Shown: piece by piece, positions 1-9,561 of the stretch
How the letters are laid out: every line of letters begins with the position of its first letter
Numbering within the stretch: the stretch's first letter is position 1
Source: Podochytrium sp. JEL0797
Lineage: Eukaryota; Chytridiomycota; Chytridiomycetes; Chytridiales; Chytriomycetaceae
Direction of reading: 5' to 3'
Assembly (NCBI GenBank): GCA_027596195.1
Contig: JADGJG010000154.1
Span: forward strand, 1 to 35,921
DNA: 35,921 nt
Program-made: the position numbers and the translations under genes
Notes under the pieces: generated by a model
The model's database searches: none
What the model saw: the letters and a program-made list of their open reading frames with translations, nothing else
Told to the model about the DNA's origin: nothing

Positions 1-3
1 AGG

Positions 4-10
4 TATATAA
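4..10 (+). promoter_or_regulatory. TATA-like box of MET6
   Basis: The heptamer tatataa lies 69 bases upstream of the MET6 start codon, a plausible core-promoter position. Only its sequence and spacing support it, and the window begins three bases earlier, so further upstream elements cannot be seen. Confidence 0.4.
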
Positions 11-78
11 ACGCCGCCCAAATTTCATTCTGTAGCTCACAAAAACGCTTCAACCCACTTCCAGCACTCCAACGGAAA

Positions 79-2730
79 ATGTCTGTTCAATCCTCTATCC
101 TCGGATTCCCTCGCATGGGTGCGAACCGCGAGCTCAAGCACCTTGTTGAAGGGTTTTGGAAGGGGTCTGTCACCGAATCCGACCTTCTCAACGGAGCCAA
201 GGTGAGACATGATACCTTTCATTATCATGCACATGTTGTTATGTCGAGTGTTCTGACCGTTTGCTTGTGGTTCTGTTTTTTGTAGGATCTCCGCAAGAAT
301 CACTGGAAGATACAACAGGCCAAAGGAATCGACGTGATTCCTTCCAACGACTTTTCGTTCTACGACCACATCTTGGTGAATTTGACTTTTGCTTTGGATT
401 GAACTGGCTGAGTATTTGCTGACACTTGTCCCCCCCCCCTCCCCCCAAACTTTGGAATCCCATGTCCACCAGGACGCCGCCGTGACTTTCGGAGCCATCC
501 CCCCGCGCTACGCCTCCCTCTCCGGCCTCGACCTCTACTTCGCCATGGCCCGCGGTCTCCAACGCGCCGGCAGCGTTGACGTTGCGTCCCTCCCCATGTC
601 CAAGTACTTTGACACGAATTACCACTACGTCCCTGTCCCTTTGACTTCTTCCACGACTTTCACCCTTGCGCCCAACAGCAAGCCTGTGCAAGAGTTCAAG
701 GAAGCCAAGGCGTTGGGGATTCAAACGCGTCCATACATTGTTGGACCTGTGTCGTTCTTGCTCCTCGCGAGAACTAGCAAGGACGCGCCTGTTGAGTTCA
801 GCAAGTTGAACTTGGTGGATGAGTTGGTGGAGGTGTATACTCAGTTGATTCTTGAGTTGGGTTTTGCCGGTGCCCAGTGGATTCAGGTAACTTTTTGATT
901 CATCGTGTTGCTAACAACTATCCTTTGCCGCTCACACTCCCCCCCTTTTTTTAAACAGCTCGACGAGCCCCACCTCGTCATGGACCTTACCCCAGTCGAA
1001 CAAGCCGTGTACACGCGCGCGTACACCCTCCTCGCGGCGAAGCTCCAAGCTGCCGGAAACACGGTCAAGATCCTCGTTGCCACTTACTTTGAAGGACTCG
1101 ACACGAACGCGGAGCTCGCGTTTAAACTCCCTGGTGTGTCGGCTATCCATGTGGACCTCGTGCGTGGACTTGAAAGCTTTGACACGATCCTCAACGCGGC
1201 GGAGGCTCACAAGAACATTACTGTCTCGCTTGGAGTCGTGAATGGGCGTAACGTGTGGAAGGCTGATTTGGAGGTTGCGATTGAGTTGGTTTCAAAGGCG
1301 GTGAAGAGGATTGGTGCGGACCGTGTGATTGTTGCGTCTTCATGTTCGTTGTTGCATTCGCCGCATTCGTTGGAGGCCGAGAAGGCGGGTGCGAAGGTGG
1401 ATGCGGAGTTGATTGATTGGATGTCGTTTGCGGTGGAGAAGTTGGAGGAGGTTGTGACTGTTGCGAGGGCCGTCAAGTTGGGACGCGAGTCTGTCAAGGT
1501 GGAGCTCGCTGCGAACGCGAAGAGGTAATTGTTTTGTTTTTTAATTCCTATTCCTTCTTCTACCGTGCTAATTTCCACCTTAATTCCAGCGTCCTCTCCC
1601 GCGTCCAGTCCAAGCGCATCCACAACCCCGCAGTCCAATCGCGTCTCCACGCCATCAACCCGACCATGCTCACCCGCAAGTCCCCTTATCTCTCGCGTCG
1701 CACCGTCCAAACGGAGCTCCTGAACCTCCCAAAGTACCCAACCACCACCATCGGCTCGTTCCCGCAAACCGCGACCCTCCGCCGCATCCGCGCGCAATTC
1801 AAAAAGGGTTCCCTCACGCAGATTGAGTACGAACGTTTGTTGAAGGAGGAGATTGCGACGGTCGTGAAGTTCCAGGAGGAGCTGGACATTGATGTGCTCG
1901 TGCATGGAGAAGCCGAGCGTAACGATATGGTGGAGTATTTTGGGGAGATGCTTGACGGGGTCGGGTTCACCAAGAACGGATGGGTCCAGAGTTACGGATC
2001 GCGGTGCGTCAAGCCGCCTGTTATTTACGGTGACGTTTCGCGCCCGAATGCCATGACTGTTGGATGGACCACGTACGCGCAGAGCTTGACGACACGGCCC
2101 ATGAAGGGAATGTTGACGGGTCCACTCACGATTCTTTGTTGGTCGTTTGTGCGTGACGACCAGCCCCGTGAGTTCACGGCTAAGCAAATCGCGCTCGCTG
2201 TGCGCGATGAAGTCATTGACCTCGAGGCAGCCGGGATCAAAGTGATTCAAATCGACGAACCCGCCATCCGCGAGGGACTCCCGCTCCGTAGAACCAAGTG
2301 GACCGAGTACCTCACCTGGGCCGTCGACGCGTTCCTCCTTTCCTCCACGGGAGTCCAAGACGGCACACAGATCCACTCTCACATGTGTTACAGCGACTTT
2401 GAAGACATCATGGACGCGATTATCCAACTCGACTGTGACGTGTTGTCGATCGAATCTGCCAAGAGTGATTTGAAGCTCTTGCAGGCGTTCCAGTCGCGCG
2501 ATTACCCGAACGAGTTGGGCCCGGGTGTGTTTGACATTCACACGCAGAGAGTCGCGCCTTTGGAGGAGATGAAGACGCGTGTGGATCAGATGCAGACTTG
2601 TTTGGCGGCGGAGAGGCTTTGGATCAACCCCGATTGTGGGTTGAAGACGCGTGGGTGGACTGAGACGGAGGCGGTGTTGAAGAATATGGTGCAGACTGCT
2701 AAGGAGTTCCGTGCGGCTGCTTCGGCCTAA
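79..2730 (+). CDS. MET6: Cobalamin-independent methionine synthase (MetE/Met6)
   Basis: Transfers a methyl group from 5-methyltetrahydropteroyl-polyglutamate to homocysteine, the last step of methionine synthesis, in the cytosol. Five exons fit in phase: 79-201, 286-375, 473-886, 959-1524 and 1590-2730, giving 777 residues (yeast Met6 has 767). The N-terminus carries the family motif [13 protein letters not shown]. The catalytic barrel begins near [10 protein letters not shown] and includes [15 protein letters not shown] and [13 protein letters not shown]. The zinc ligands are visible: H662 and C664 in HMC, and C747 in NPDCGLKTR, with the same spacing as H641/C643/C726 of E. coli MetE. All introns are GT-AG, and the second and third carry C-rich tracts. 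A TATA-like box lies upstream. The protein looks complete and functional. Identity is very sure and exon borders are nearly so. Confidence 0.97.
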
Positions 2731-4329
2731 ATTTGGAGGTCTCTTTTGCCACTTTTCTACCCCCTCCCCCTGTTTTTTGTTTTGTAGCTTTGTGCTGGTT
2801 CTTGGAATATATGAAGAATTTTTCTGTTCCCATTCTCGTTTTTCATTCCCCATTTGGCGAGTCTTTTGGCCTTCCCGCCAAGTCCACATCTTTGAAGCGA
2901 AGGGCCAGTCTGTCCGCATCCGTCCACAGAGCGTCATTTTTTCTTATTCCAATTCTCCATTTGTTAAAGTAAACCCCGTCACCACGGATGAAATTGACGC
3001 AATCCGTGTTCACGGCCGGGGCATGACTCGTGAGGGTGTGACACCTTGGCGCCATGACGGCATGGATGACTTGATGCCCATCTCTCCACTATTCCTTTTT
3101 TGCCCATTTCTATACTTGATAATGGGAAAAGAAGGAAACCTGTCGCAATGGATGAAATTGATTCACGGCCGGGGCATGACGGGTGAGGGTGTGACGCCTT
3201 GGCGGGATGCCATGACGGTGTGGATGAGATGATGCACGTTGTTAAAACTATGGCGAGTACCTACGGGTTTATGGATGAGAAAAAAAAAGAAAAGTAAGAA
3301 AAAGGAAAATAAAGAGATGATAAAAGCAAAATATAAACACGCTCATTCCGTTTATTAGCAAAACCGCGGAATTTGATGAACAGCAACCTGGTAATTTTTT
3401 GAGTTGACGTGAACTCAAAAGGAGGGGGGGGGGCGGGGGTGACGTGAAACAAATGCCGCAGTAAAAATCCGGGAGCCAGCCGCACTCCTTTTCGAGTTGA
3501 CCAGACTTTTGCTCTTCCCATATGTCCGCATCTTTTGAGAGACCTACACTACCCTCATTGATGCCTTTTCCCTTTTTTCCAACACAGATTGTCGGGCCAG
3601 GGTATTTCTACGCATTTTGGCCATGTGACTGGACCGGACCGCTTTTGGGACTCCTGACAATTTGACAGGTGGAATCGGCCAAACGACAATTCCAAAAAAA
3701 GAATGCCATCGCGATATCGACGTCGGAGCGCTCACACTCCGTTCTTAAATCCGTATTCCTTAATCTTTTGATTACGACTACTACTTCGACTTTATTGTAT
3801 TCTTTCTCTTTTCCCGTTCTTCGCAAAATCACGAGAAGCAGCGACGAAACCAACGCGAAATATCCCCCCTAAGTATGGTGAAGGGTTTTGCAAGGGCTTG
3901 AGGATTGGGTGAAGATCATCTATTATACAGCGAGGGTGGTCCCTTTTTTTTGGTAATTAAATTAATTGAATGTTAATTGAACGAAGAAAAGAAAAGGAGA
4001 AAAAGAAAGAATGTGTTGAGGAAGATGATGGCGATGAAGGTGTGGATCCATCTGAGCAAGGATTGAGACGCTGACAAAATCGAACACAAAAGAAGGCACA
4101 GCGAAAAGACAACAGGGTCGCTCTCGACATTGTGGTACAAGTGATCTTTACTTGATTGAGTGTAACACCTCGAATTGTGTCAAGGCAGCAATGTGATTGC
4201 GCTGCGCAGGGTCGGAGAATTTCTGCGTTTTTTGATTTTTTTTTCTTCATGCCTCGAGGAAGTTCGATTTTTTCTTCGCTGTCGCCTGCGCTGTGCCGCC
4301 TTCCCCTGTAAACAACCACGCCACTGTTG
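2731..4329. other. Intergenic region between MET6 and the zinc-finger gene
   Basis: About 1.6 kb without a convincing gene. Besides the direct repeats it holds AT-rich sequence, an interrupted G tract at 3424-3439 and the probable non-coding first exon of the zinc-finger gene up to 4329. A short open frame at 3669-3872 has neither recognisable similarity nor an ATG context that makes it stand out. Confidence 0.6.
2982..3236. repeat. Pair of diverged ~85-bp direct repeats
   Basis: Copy 1 (about 2982-3076) and copy 2 (about 3145-3236) both read gatgaaattga, then cacggccggggcatgac, then gtgagggtgtgac, then ccttggcg, then catgacgg, and end in gatgatg-like bases. They are separated by roughly 70 bp of T-rich sequence. 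No long ORF is conserved between the copies, so they look like a duplicated non-coding element 3' of MET6. Confidence 0.7.
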
Positions 4330-4667
4330 GTGAGTCCCCGCGCCCCCGCACCCACGGCTGCGCCCCCGCACGCAGCACACTCTACCCACGGGCCGAGCCG
4401 GGTCCGCGCCGGGCGAGCCAGGCGCCGCGGGAGTGGTCAATTAGTTGTCTCCCTTGCGAGTCCGAACACTTCGTGGGGCCCTGCCGCCCCTCCCCCCTGC
4501 GATCACTCCCCTCCTCCCCTCGCGGCCTTGTCACCTCGATGCGCACGGGATGCCCTCTTTTGCGGTGGCGGGACCCGCCACTGGCCGTGCCACAACACTC
4601 TGTCTCTCTTGACCAACAACCATGTGCAAAAAAAAAGGAAAAAAAACTAAGCACACCGTTTCTGCAG
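4330..4667 (+). other. Probable 5'UTR intron of the C2H2 gene
   Basis: A strong donor (ttg|gtgagt at 4330) and an acceptor with a branch-like ctaag (ctaagcacaccgtttctgcag ending at 4667) bracket a GC-rich 338-base stretch. It ends three bases before the ATG at 4671. The same frame is open through the stretch but has only one internal ATG (4540), so a leader intron is the simpler reading. Confidence 0.5.
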
Positions 4668-4670
4668 ACC

Positions 4671-6050
4671 ATGCCCTCCACCACGACTGCCGACAGCACC
4701 AAAGTGCCTAGTGCTGAATCGCTCAAACAGACAGCCAGCGCTGACGCCGCAGTGTTTGGTTTGCCCTCGTCCGACTCAGCCACCAAGGCGCCTGCTGTGT
4801 CTTGTTCGACGGAGAAGCCAGGTCCAGCGTCTGTGGCATCTTCGTCCAGCGACGCGCCGCCCTCGGCGTCGTCAGCGCTCGACATTCTGTTCTACGCCAC
4901 GCAGCTCAAGCAGGAGGAGTCCGCGCCGCCGACGCCACCCGCCCACGGCGAACAAGACTTTACGGCCCTCCTCGCTGCCGCCCCTGCGCCGCCCCCTGCA
5001 AATGATGTTGCCGCCACGCCTCCCACGAACGTGCGGAAGCGCGGACGACAAAGCGACGCCGCAGACGTCGCTGCCCCCGCCGCCACTGCGCCAAAGAGCG
5101 GAAAGAAGATGATGCTCGCCGCAGAGAACCTGATTGCGCTGATGGGCTCGGGCGGCGGCGCGTCCAGCAGCGTGGGCACACCCGCGACGAATGACCACGA
5201 GGACGACGACGACGACGACGACGACGAGTTTGTCGACGACGGCGGAGACACGACTTCAGACGACGGCAGCGAGTACGGCGAGGAAAAGAGCACGCACGGC
5301 GGTAACAGGCGCAGACTCAGCTTCACTCAGCGCAAACAACAAGCCGCAGCGTCGGCCGCCGTGGCCTCAGGAAGCAACAGCATGTCCACCACCATATTTG
5401 GCGCTGCACCAGGCGCGTATCCGCAAATGTGGATGGGGCCCGCGGGTTCCTTCGTGGGCCCAGACGGCGCAGTCATGACCCCCCCCGTGATGATGTACGA
5501 CGGACAATTCATGGACCCACAACAAGCCCAGCTCTACCAACCCTACGGGTACATGCCAACCGAGGACGACGACGACGAAGCCGGTGGACAGCGCTTCTAC
5601 ATCCCGGGTGCGAACCCCGCTGGTCTCCCCATGGTCCCACTCCCTCCCATGATGCCACTCCCGCCATTCCAGCAACAGCAGCAGCAACGTGCTCCCGGCA
5701 AGAAACCCACGCGCCAAGCCTCCACCTCGAGCGGCAGCAACGACGGATCCGCGGACTCGCACAAGCGCTACGAATGCGAAACGTGTCAACGCACTTTCAG
5801 CCGTCTGTTCAACCTCAAGTCGCACCTCCAAACCCACGACACGACGCGGATGAAGACGTACCTGTGTGAAGTGTGTGGCGTTGGGTTCTGTCGGCAACAG
5901 GACTTGATGCGTCACGGCACCGTGCACGACAAGTCGAGGGTCATGGTGTGTCCTGTTTGTCCGCAAAAGACGTTTAGTAGGAAGGATGCGTTGAGGAGAC
6001 ATATTCGGTTGAATGGGTGCTGTGATTTGAGAATCTTGGACGCTATGTAG
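4671..6050 (+). CDS. C2H2 zinc-finger transcription factor
   Basis: Single-exon ORF of 459 residues, presumably a nuclear sequence-specific DNA-binding factor. Three zinc fingers lie at the C-terminus: residues ~367-389 (YECETCQRTF...HLQTH), ~397-419 (YLCEVCGVGF...HGTVH) and ~425-448. The third is a C2HC variant ending HIRLNGC. Upstream are low-complexity segments: an Ala/Pro/Ser-rich N-terminus, a basic KRGRQ patch that could be a nuclear signal, a run of nine Asp inside an acidic stretch, and Met/Pro/Gln-rich sequence typical of activation regions. I chose the ATG at 4671 because the upstream open frame starts with GTG and appears to be a leader intron. The gene converges on the glycosylase gene, with 135 bp between stop codons. 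I do not recognise a specific orthologue. Confidence 0.87.
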   Translation: MPSTTTADSTKVPSAESLKQTASADAAVFGLPSSDSATKAPAVSCSTEKPGPASVASSSSDAPPSASSALDILFYATQLKQEESAPPTPPAHGEQDFTALLAAAPAPPPANDVAATPPTNVRKRGRQSDAADVAAPAATAPKSGKKMMLAAENLIALMGSGGGASSSVGTPATNDHEDDDDDDDDEFVDDGGDTTSDDGSEYGEEKSTHGGNRRRLSFTQRKQQAAASAAVASGSNSMSTTIFGAAPGAYPQMWMGPAGSFVGPDGAVMTPPVMMYDGQFMDPQQAQLYQPYGYMPTEDDDDEAGGQRFYIPGANPAGLPMVPLPPMMPLPPFQQQQQQRAPGKKPTRQASTSSGSNDGSADSHKRYECETCQRTFSRLFNLKSHLQTHDTTRMKTYLCEVCGVGFCRQQDLMRHGTVHDKSRVMVCPVCPQKTFSRKDALRRHIRLNGCCDLRILDAM

Positions 6051-6185
6051 GACGTTTGTGTTTTTTCTTGTTTTGTTGCTTTTGTTTTTGGAGAGAGAGA
6101 GGTGGGCCTCCATTTTTTGTTGATTTTCGCAATGAGTAGAACATTTATCAATAAGTCCTTATTCCACAAATATCATACATATAAG

Positions 6186-7369
6186 TTAAAATGCGCGTCC
6201 AGAACGCGTGTTGCGCAGTTTCGCTGTCACCGCAACCGGCTCTTGCTCTTCGTCATTCACTTCTTCCTCCTTGAAATCCTCAGACTTTGCCCGTTTCTTC
6301 TTTCCCTTCTTCCCCGCGCCGCGCCGGACCCCAACTTGACCCCTCAGCACCTGAACACTCGGCACAAACGCGCTCGTTCTCCCCGCGTGCGTATCGAATT
6401 CAATCGCACTCCCGTCCGGCATCTTGGGTGCATTCTTCTGTAACCGTTTTCCTGCGTATCGGTGGTGGAATAGCCAGGAGGATGGAAAGTGGGAGGAATC
6501 TGCGTTGACGGAGCAAGCGGTTTGGAGTACGGATGTGATTGCGGTGTGCAGGGATTTGAGGTCTGTTGGTGTGAGGGTTTGGGAGAGTTGGGATGGGTGG
6601 AGTTTTGCTTGGAATAGAATCTGACCCCAAACAAAAAAAAGCGCGTTAATCTGGTTTCTGTATCAAAAAGTGAAAAGGAATTACCTCATCCGCATACAAA
6701 TTCTCAATCCCAGATATAAACGATTGATCGAGAATCAAACTCTTGATGGGTTTCGAGCGGTTCGAGAACAATGCAGTGAACTCGTTGATGGGGATCATGT
6801 CCGTTAACGCGTCGAACCCGAGTTGTGAAAGTGGAGGAGACGTGAATGCGTCTCCGTGAATGAGACGGATTCTCGCGAGTCTCCGCGCGTCTGCGAACGC
6901 AAACGCGGTGCCGTTGTCGAGTTCAATGACGAATTTGCAGAATCGCGGGGGAAAGTCTTGCGGATTCGTGTCTTTCTGGGTTCCATACACGAATGGAGAC
7001 GAATCCTCAGTTCCTCTTCCCACGAGGGTCCCCGTCATTCCAAAATGGGCAATCATGGTATCCCCGCTGTCTGTTTCGAGGCCGAACCATTTCCCTTTGC
7101 GCAGTGTGTTTGTGATTGTGCGGCCTAGGAGTTTGGAGGTGAAGGATTCGGGGGTGGTGGTTCCGTGGAAGACGAGAGGGTCGGGGTGGGTGGTGATGTG
7201 GCGGATCGTGTGGTTGACGCAAAGGGTGTGTAGCCAGCGGCGGGCGCGTTCGACTTCGGGGAGTTCGGGCTGCGGGGAGGAAGTGCGGGTGCCGGTCAGT
7301 TTGTAGTATTCTGGGGAGGGCGGGAGGGGGGGCGATGGCAGCGAGCGAGAAAGAGTGGGGGCTTGCCAT
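6186..7369 (-). CDS. Formamidopyrimidine-DNA glycosylase, plant/fungal MutM type
   Basis: Base-excision repair bifunctional glycosylase/AP lyase for oxidised purines and abasic sites. Proposed exons on minus are 7369-7367 (the ATG alone), 7269-6685 and 6620-6186, giving 340 residues. Exon 2 opens with PELPEVERARRW, so splicing yields exactly M-P-E-L-P-E, placing the catalytic Pro and Glu at residues 2-3 as the family needs after Met removal. The lysine of RKGKWFGL (K61) matches the conserved active-site Lys, and HFGMTG is the strand motif. GIENLYADE, continuing across the intron into ILFQAKLHP, is the helix-two-turn-helix. There is no C-terminal zinc finger, as in plant/fungal members. The tail is Lys-rich (GKKGKKKRAKSED). 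The first intron (7366-7270) must be a GC-AG intron, because ATG is followed by gcaagc. Family is sure; the start exon is inferred. Confidence 0.92.
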
Positions 7370-7461
7370 TCTGCTTCGTTTTTTCGAGTTGTGGCGCAGA
7401 AAAAAAACACCTCTTTATTCTCACTTTATCCCATTAAAACGAAGGGGGGTCCCCTCCATAT

Positions 7462-7908
7462 TCACTCCTCCCGATCTTTAAACACCCCCACCCGACGATC
7501 CACCTTGTTTCCAAACACATCCAAAATCATATCCTCCGAATCACCTCGATCGATTTTGTTTTTGTGTCCCATCCTCTCGCGCGCGATCCGCAACACCTCG
7601 AGTTCACGGCTTAACGCATCCACCGATTCCAACTCTGTGAACCCCGTCGATTTTTTTCTTGGAGTCGGGGTCTTGGCGCGCAGGTTTGATTCCGAGAGGT
7701 AGGTGGATTGACTTGTGGGTTTGTGAGTGTTTCGGAGGAGGCCGATGGGAGCTCCTGTTCTTTCGGAGAGCGAGCGGAAGGAGCTGCGGATTGAGTCCGA
7801 CGATTCACTGGGGGAGTAAATCGTTTCACGGGAGACGGAGATGGAGTGGTTGGTGGCTCTCGAGGAGGAGCCTGAGCGGAGAGAGGAGCGGTGCGGGAAG
7901 TGCTCCAT
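7462..7908 (-). CDS. Small Ser/Arg-rich hypothetical protein
   Basis: ATG-initiated ORF of 148 residues. I do not recognise it. The N-terminal half is rich in Ser, Arg and Thr (RSSLRSGSSSRATNHS) and looks disordered. The C-terminal third is a likely amphipathic helix or short coiled coil (SVDALSRELEVLRIARERMG) followed by an acidic-basic tail. The frame stays open upstream to 7995, but only through a TTG. A donor-like gtaagt at about 7987 hints at a non-coding upstream exon. It lies 92 bp upstream of the glycosylase start on the same strand. A real gene is plausible from ORF length and composition only. Confidence 0.4.
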   Translation of the reverse strand: MEHFPHRSSLRSGSSSRATNHSISVSRETIYSPSESSDSIRSSFRSLSERTGAPIGLLRNTHKPTSQSTYLSESNLRAKTPTPRKKSTGFTELESVDALSRELEVLRIARERMGHKNKIDRGDSEDMILDVFGNKVDRRVGVFKDREE

Positions 7909-8288
7909 TTTTTGGTTGGATTGGATTGTGTGAGTGTGTGGGCAGAAAGGGTGATTTCGGTCAAGTTTTCCAAAAATAGCACTTACTCTTTCCAACTTAG
8001 TTGATATGATGGTTCAGAGGCTGTGATACTTGTCATCTCTCGCTGTATTCGTCATGCGTTTCAAAACCGGGTTTGGCCAAAGAATGTGTTTTTTTGTCCG
8101 AACGCGTTCTGCAAAAACGGACAATCAAAAAGCAGCCCCCTAGCACCCACTTCCAGCAAGTTCGAATACAAGATGATACAAAAAAATGGCTATAGTAGAT
8201 GAGCGGCAACTCCCCTACATGCAAAAAAAAATAAGCGAGAAGAAAAGAGTGTGTTTATATTTATTATGTTACGTGTTTTTCACTTATA

Positions 8289-9074
8289 TTAGTCAGATTT
8301 TTCAAGACATTTTGACAATGAAACAATGGTCGTATTGTGGTGTCCCTGAAGAAACTGTGCAGCCGCAACAACCACATTCACATCCTCCAAATTCACCCCC
8401 TCCACTTTACGCGTGGCCAAAAATTCAGCATTCGCGTTCAGAGCCTGTGTGCTCGCGACCCACGCGTCCCCAAAAAAGTTGGACAAGAAAATCCCGGCTT
8501 CGGACGCTGACGAATGGTATCGCGTGTCCTGGCCGTATCCCGCCACGACGGGGGTCAACTCGAAGTGGAGGACGTTGGAGAGCAGTGTGGTGTATTCCTG
8601 GGGGTACATGAACCCGCCCGTCAAGCTCATGCGCGTGAGGTTTGTGAATGTGACAAAGTGGAGAGGATCCTCGTCGGAGATCGCTGTCGACCAGAGGGAG
8701 GACTGCATTCCCAGGAATCCACCGAGACGGTCCGCGTAAATCGGGTGATCGCAAGGACCTGTGGTGGTGTGGTCTGGGCAGTCCTTGACGAGACCTGTCA
8801 CGGTCGGAATCGCCAGACCAAGGGTGTGGCCTTGGGCGAGTGCGGTCGTGGCAAGTGTGTGGTTCACAGTTTCTGGTGTGATGAAAAATGTTGCAGACAG
8901 GTTGTTGGCGTTGAGGACTTCGAGCGTGTTGGCGTCGAGCGTTCTGAAGACGATGGAGGCTTGGCCTGGTGTTTGACATTTGTAAGGGACCTCTGGGATG
9001 GGATACGGCGCTGACACTGGAGCTGTATGGGCAGAAATTGCCAACAAGGAGAGTATGCGAACAAGTGCGATCAT
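8289..9074 (-). CDS. Secreted NodB/CE4-like pseudo-deacetylase, copy A
   Basis: 261 residues, intronless. The N-terminus is a signal peptide (MIALVRILSLLAISAHTA), so the protein is probably secreted or cell-wall associated. The body follows the order of polysaccharide-deacetylase (NodB) motifs: IVFRTLDANTLEVL (41-54) where TFDDGP should be, SATFF (60-64), ALAQGHTLGLAI (78-89) where GHEIGNHTxxHP should be, then GGFMYPQEY, then TPVVAGYGQDT near the usual DxxDW strand. The catalytic Asp pair and metal-binding HxxxH are absent, so no deacetylase activity is expected. Cysteines at residue 33, in KDC...GPCD and near the C-terminus (SKC) are shared with the other copies. The ATG at 9074 is supported by copy B and by the lack of an in-frame upstream ATG. 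Fold assignment is by motif order only. Confidence 0.83.
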   Translation of the reverse strand: MIALVRILSLLAISAHTAPVSAPYPIPEVPYKCQTPGQASIVFRTLDANTLEVLNANNLSATFFITPETVNHTLATTALAQGHTLGLAIPTVTGLVKDCPDHTTTGPCDHPIYADRLGGFLGMQSSLWSTAISDEDPLHFVTFTNLTRMSLTGGFMYPQEYTTLLSNVLHFELTPVVAGYGQDTRYHSSASEAGIFLSNFFGDAWVASTQALNANAEFLATRKVEGVNLEDVNVVVAAAQFLQGHHNTTIVSLSKCLEKSD

Positions 9075-9561
9075 CTTGGGAGCAGAGGACTTGTCAGGTG
9101 TTATTTTTTTGGTCAAAATATTGTCTTTCCGACGCGTTTTTGTGCGATTTCCGATCAAAGTTCAACTGCAAGATTACCGCTGACAATCAATGTCGAGCAG
9201 AGTTCGTTCTGCTGATCGACACTGAAAATGGTTGAGAGAGTTGATTTCGCTGTTTTGAGAATCGCAGCCGATCATGCGATTATCGAGACCCATGCGCGAT
9301 GGCAAAATCATTAGAATGATGGGATTTCACGTCTTTTCAATTGAGTTCTGAATGTGCATGCGTCGACTGCAATATTCATCTAAAAACTCTTGATACAATC
9401 GAGCTTGAAACACCGTTCGCGAACAAGCGACAGCATTCCGAACCGCAACAAGTCACGCGCGCTTGCAGAAAAAAGAACTCCAAATGACCGCAAATAAGAT
9501 ACGCGCCTCCCTATCAATCAAAATCTCTAATTTTAATTGATTCCAAAAACGAAAATGGAAA
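9075..9561. other. Intergenic region between copies A and B
   Basis: Promoter side of copy A and 3' side of copy B. The segment 9099-9225 resembles 10368-10492 upstream of copy B (shared caaaatattgt, tgcgattt, gttcaactgca/gttcagctgca and agcagagttcg blocks), so the duplication included the promoter. No gene is seen. Confidence 0.55.
9314..9351 (-). promoter_or_regulatory. Conserved upstream element of copy A
   Basis: A 38-base block (gaatgatgggatttcacgtc onward, ending caattgagttctga) recurs almost unchanged upstream of copy B at 10564-10600. Each lies about 230-240 bases before its gene's start codon. It may be a binding site or simply the edge of the duplicated unit. Confidence 0.4.

Noticed and set aside
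1207..2937. 576-codon open frame on minus across MET6
   Set aside because: It is antisense to the fully supported MET6 exons 4-5 and their intron, runs through conserved codons of the other strand, starts outside the gene and shows no domain. Long antisense frames are expected opposite GC-rich coding sequence.
3669..3872. 67-codon plus frame in the MET6 downstream region
   Set aside because: No similarity, no splice or promoter context, and composition like its non-coding surroundings.
4293..4670. N-terminal extension of the zinc-finger protein to 4293
   Set aside because: The frame opens with GTG, not ATG, and the stretch is bounded by good splice signals. It reads better as a leader exon plus intron.
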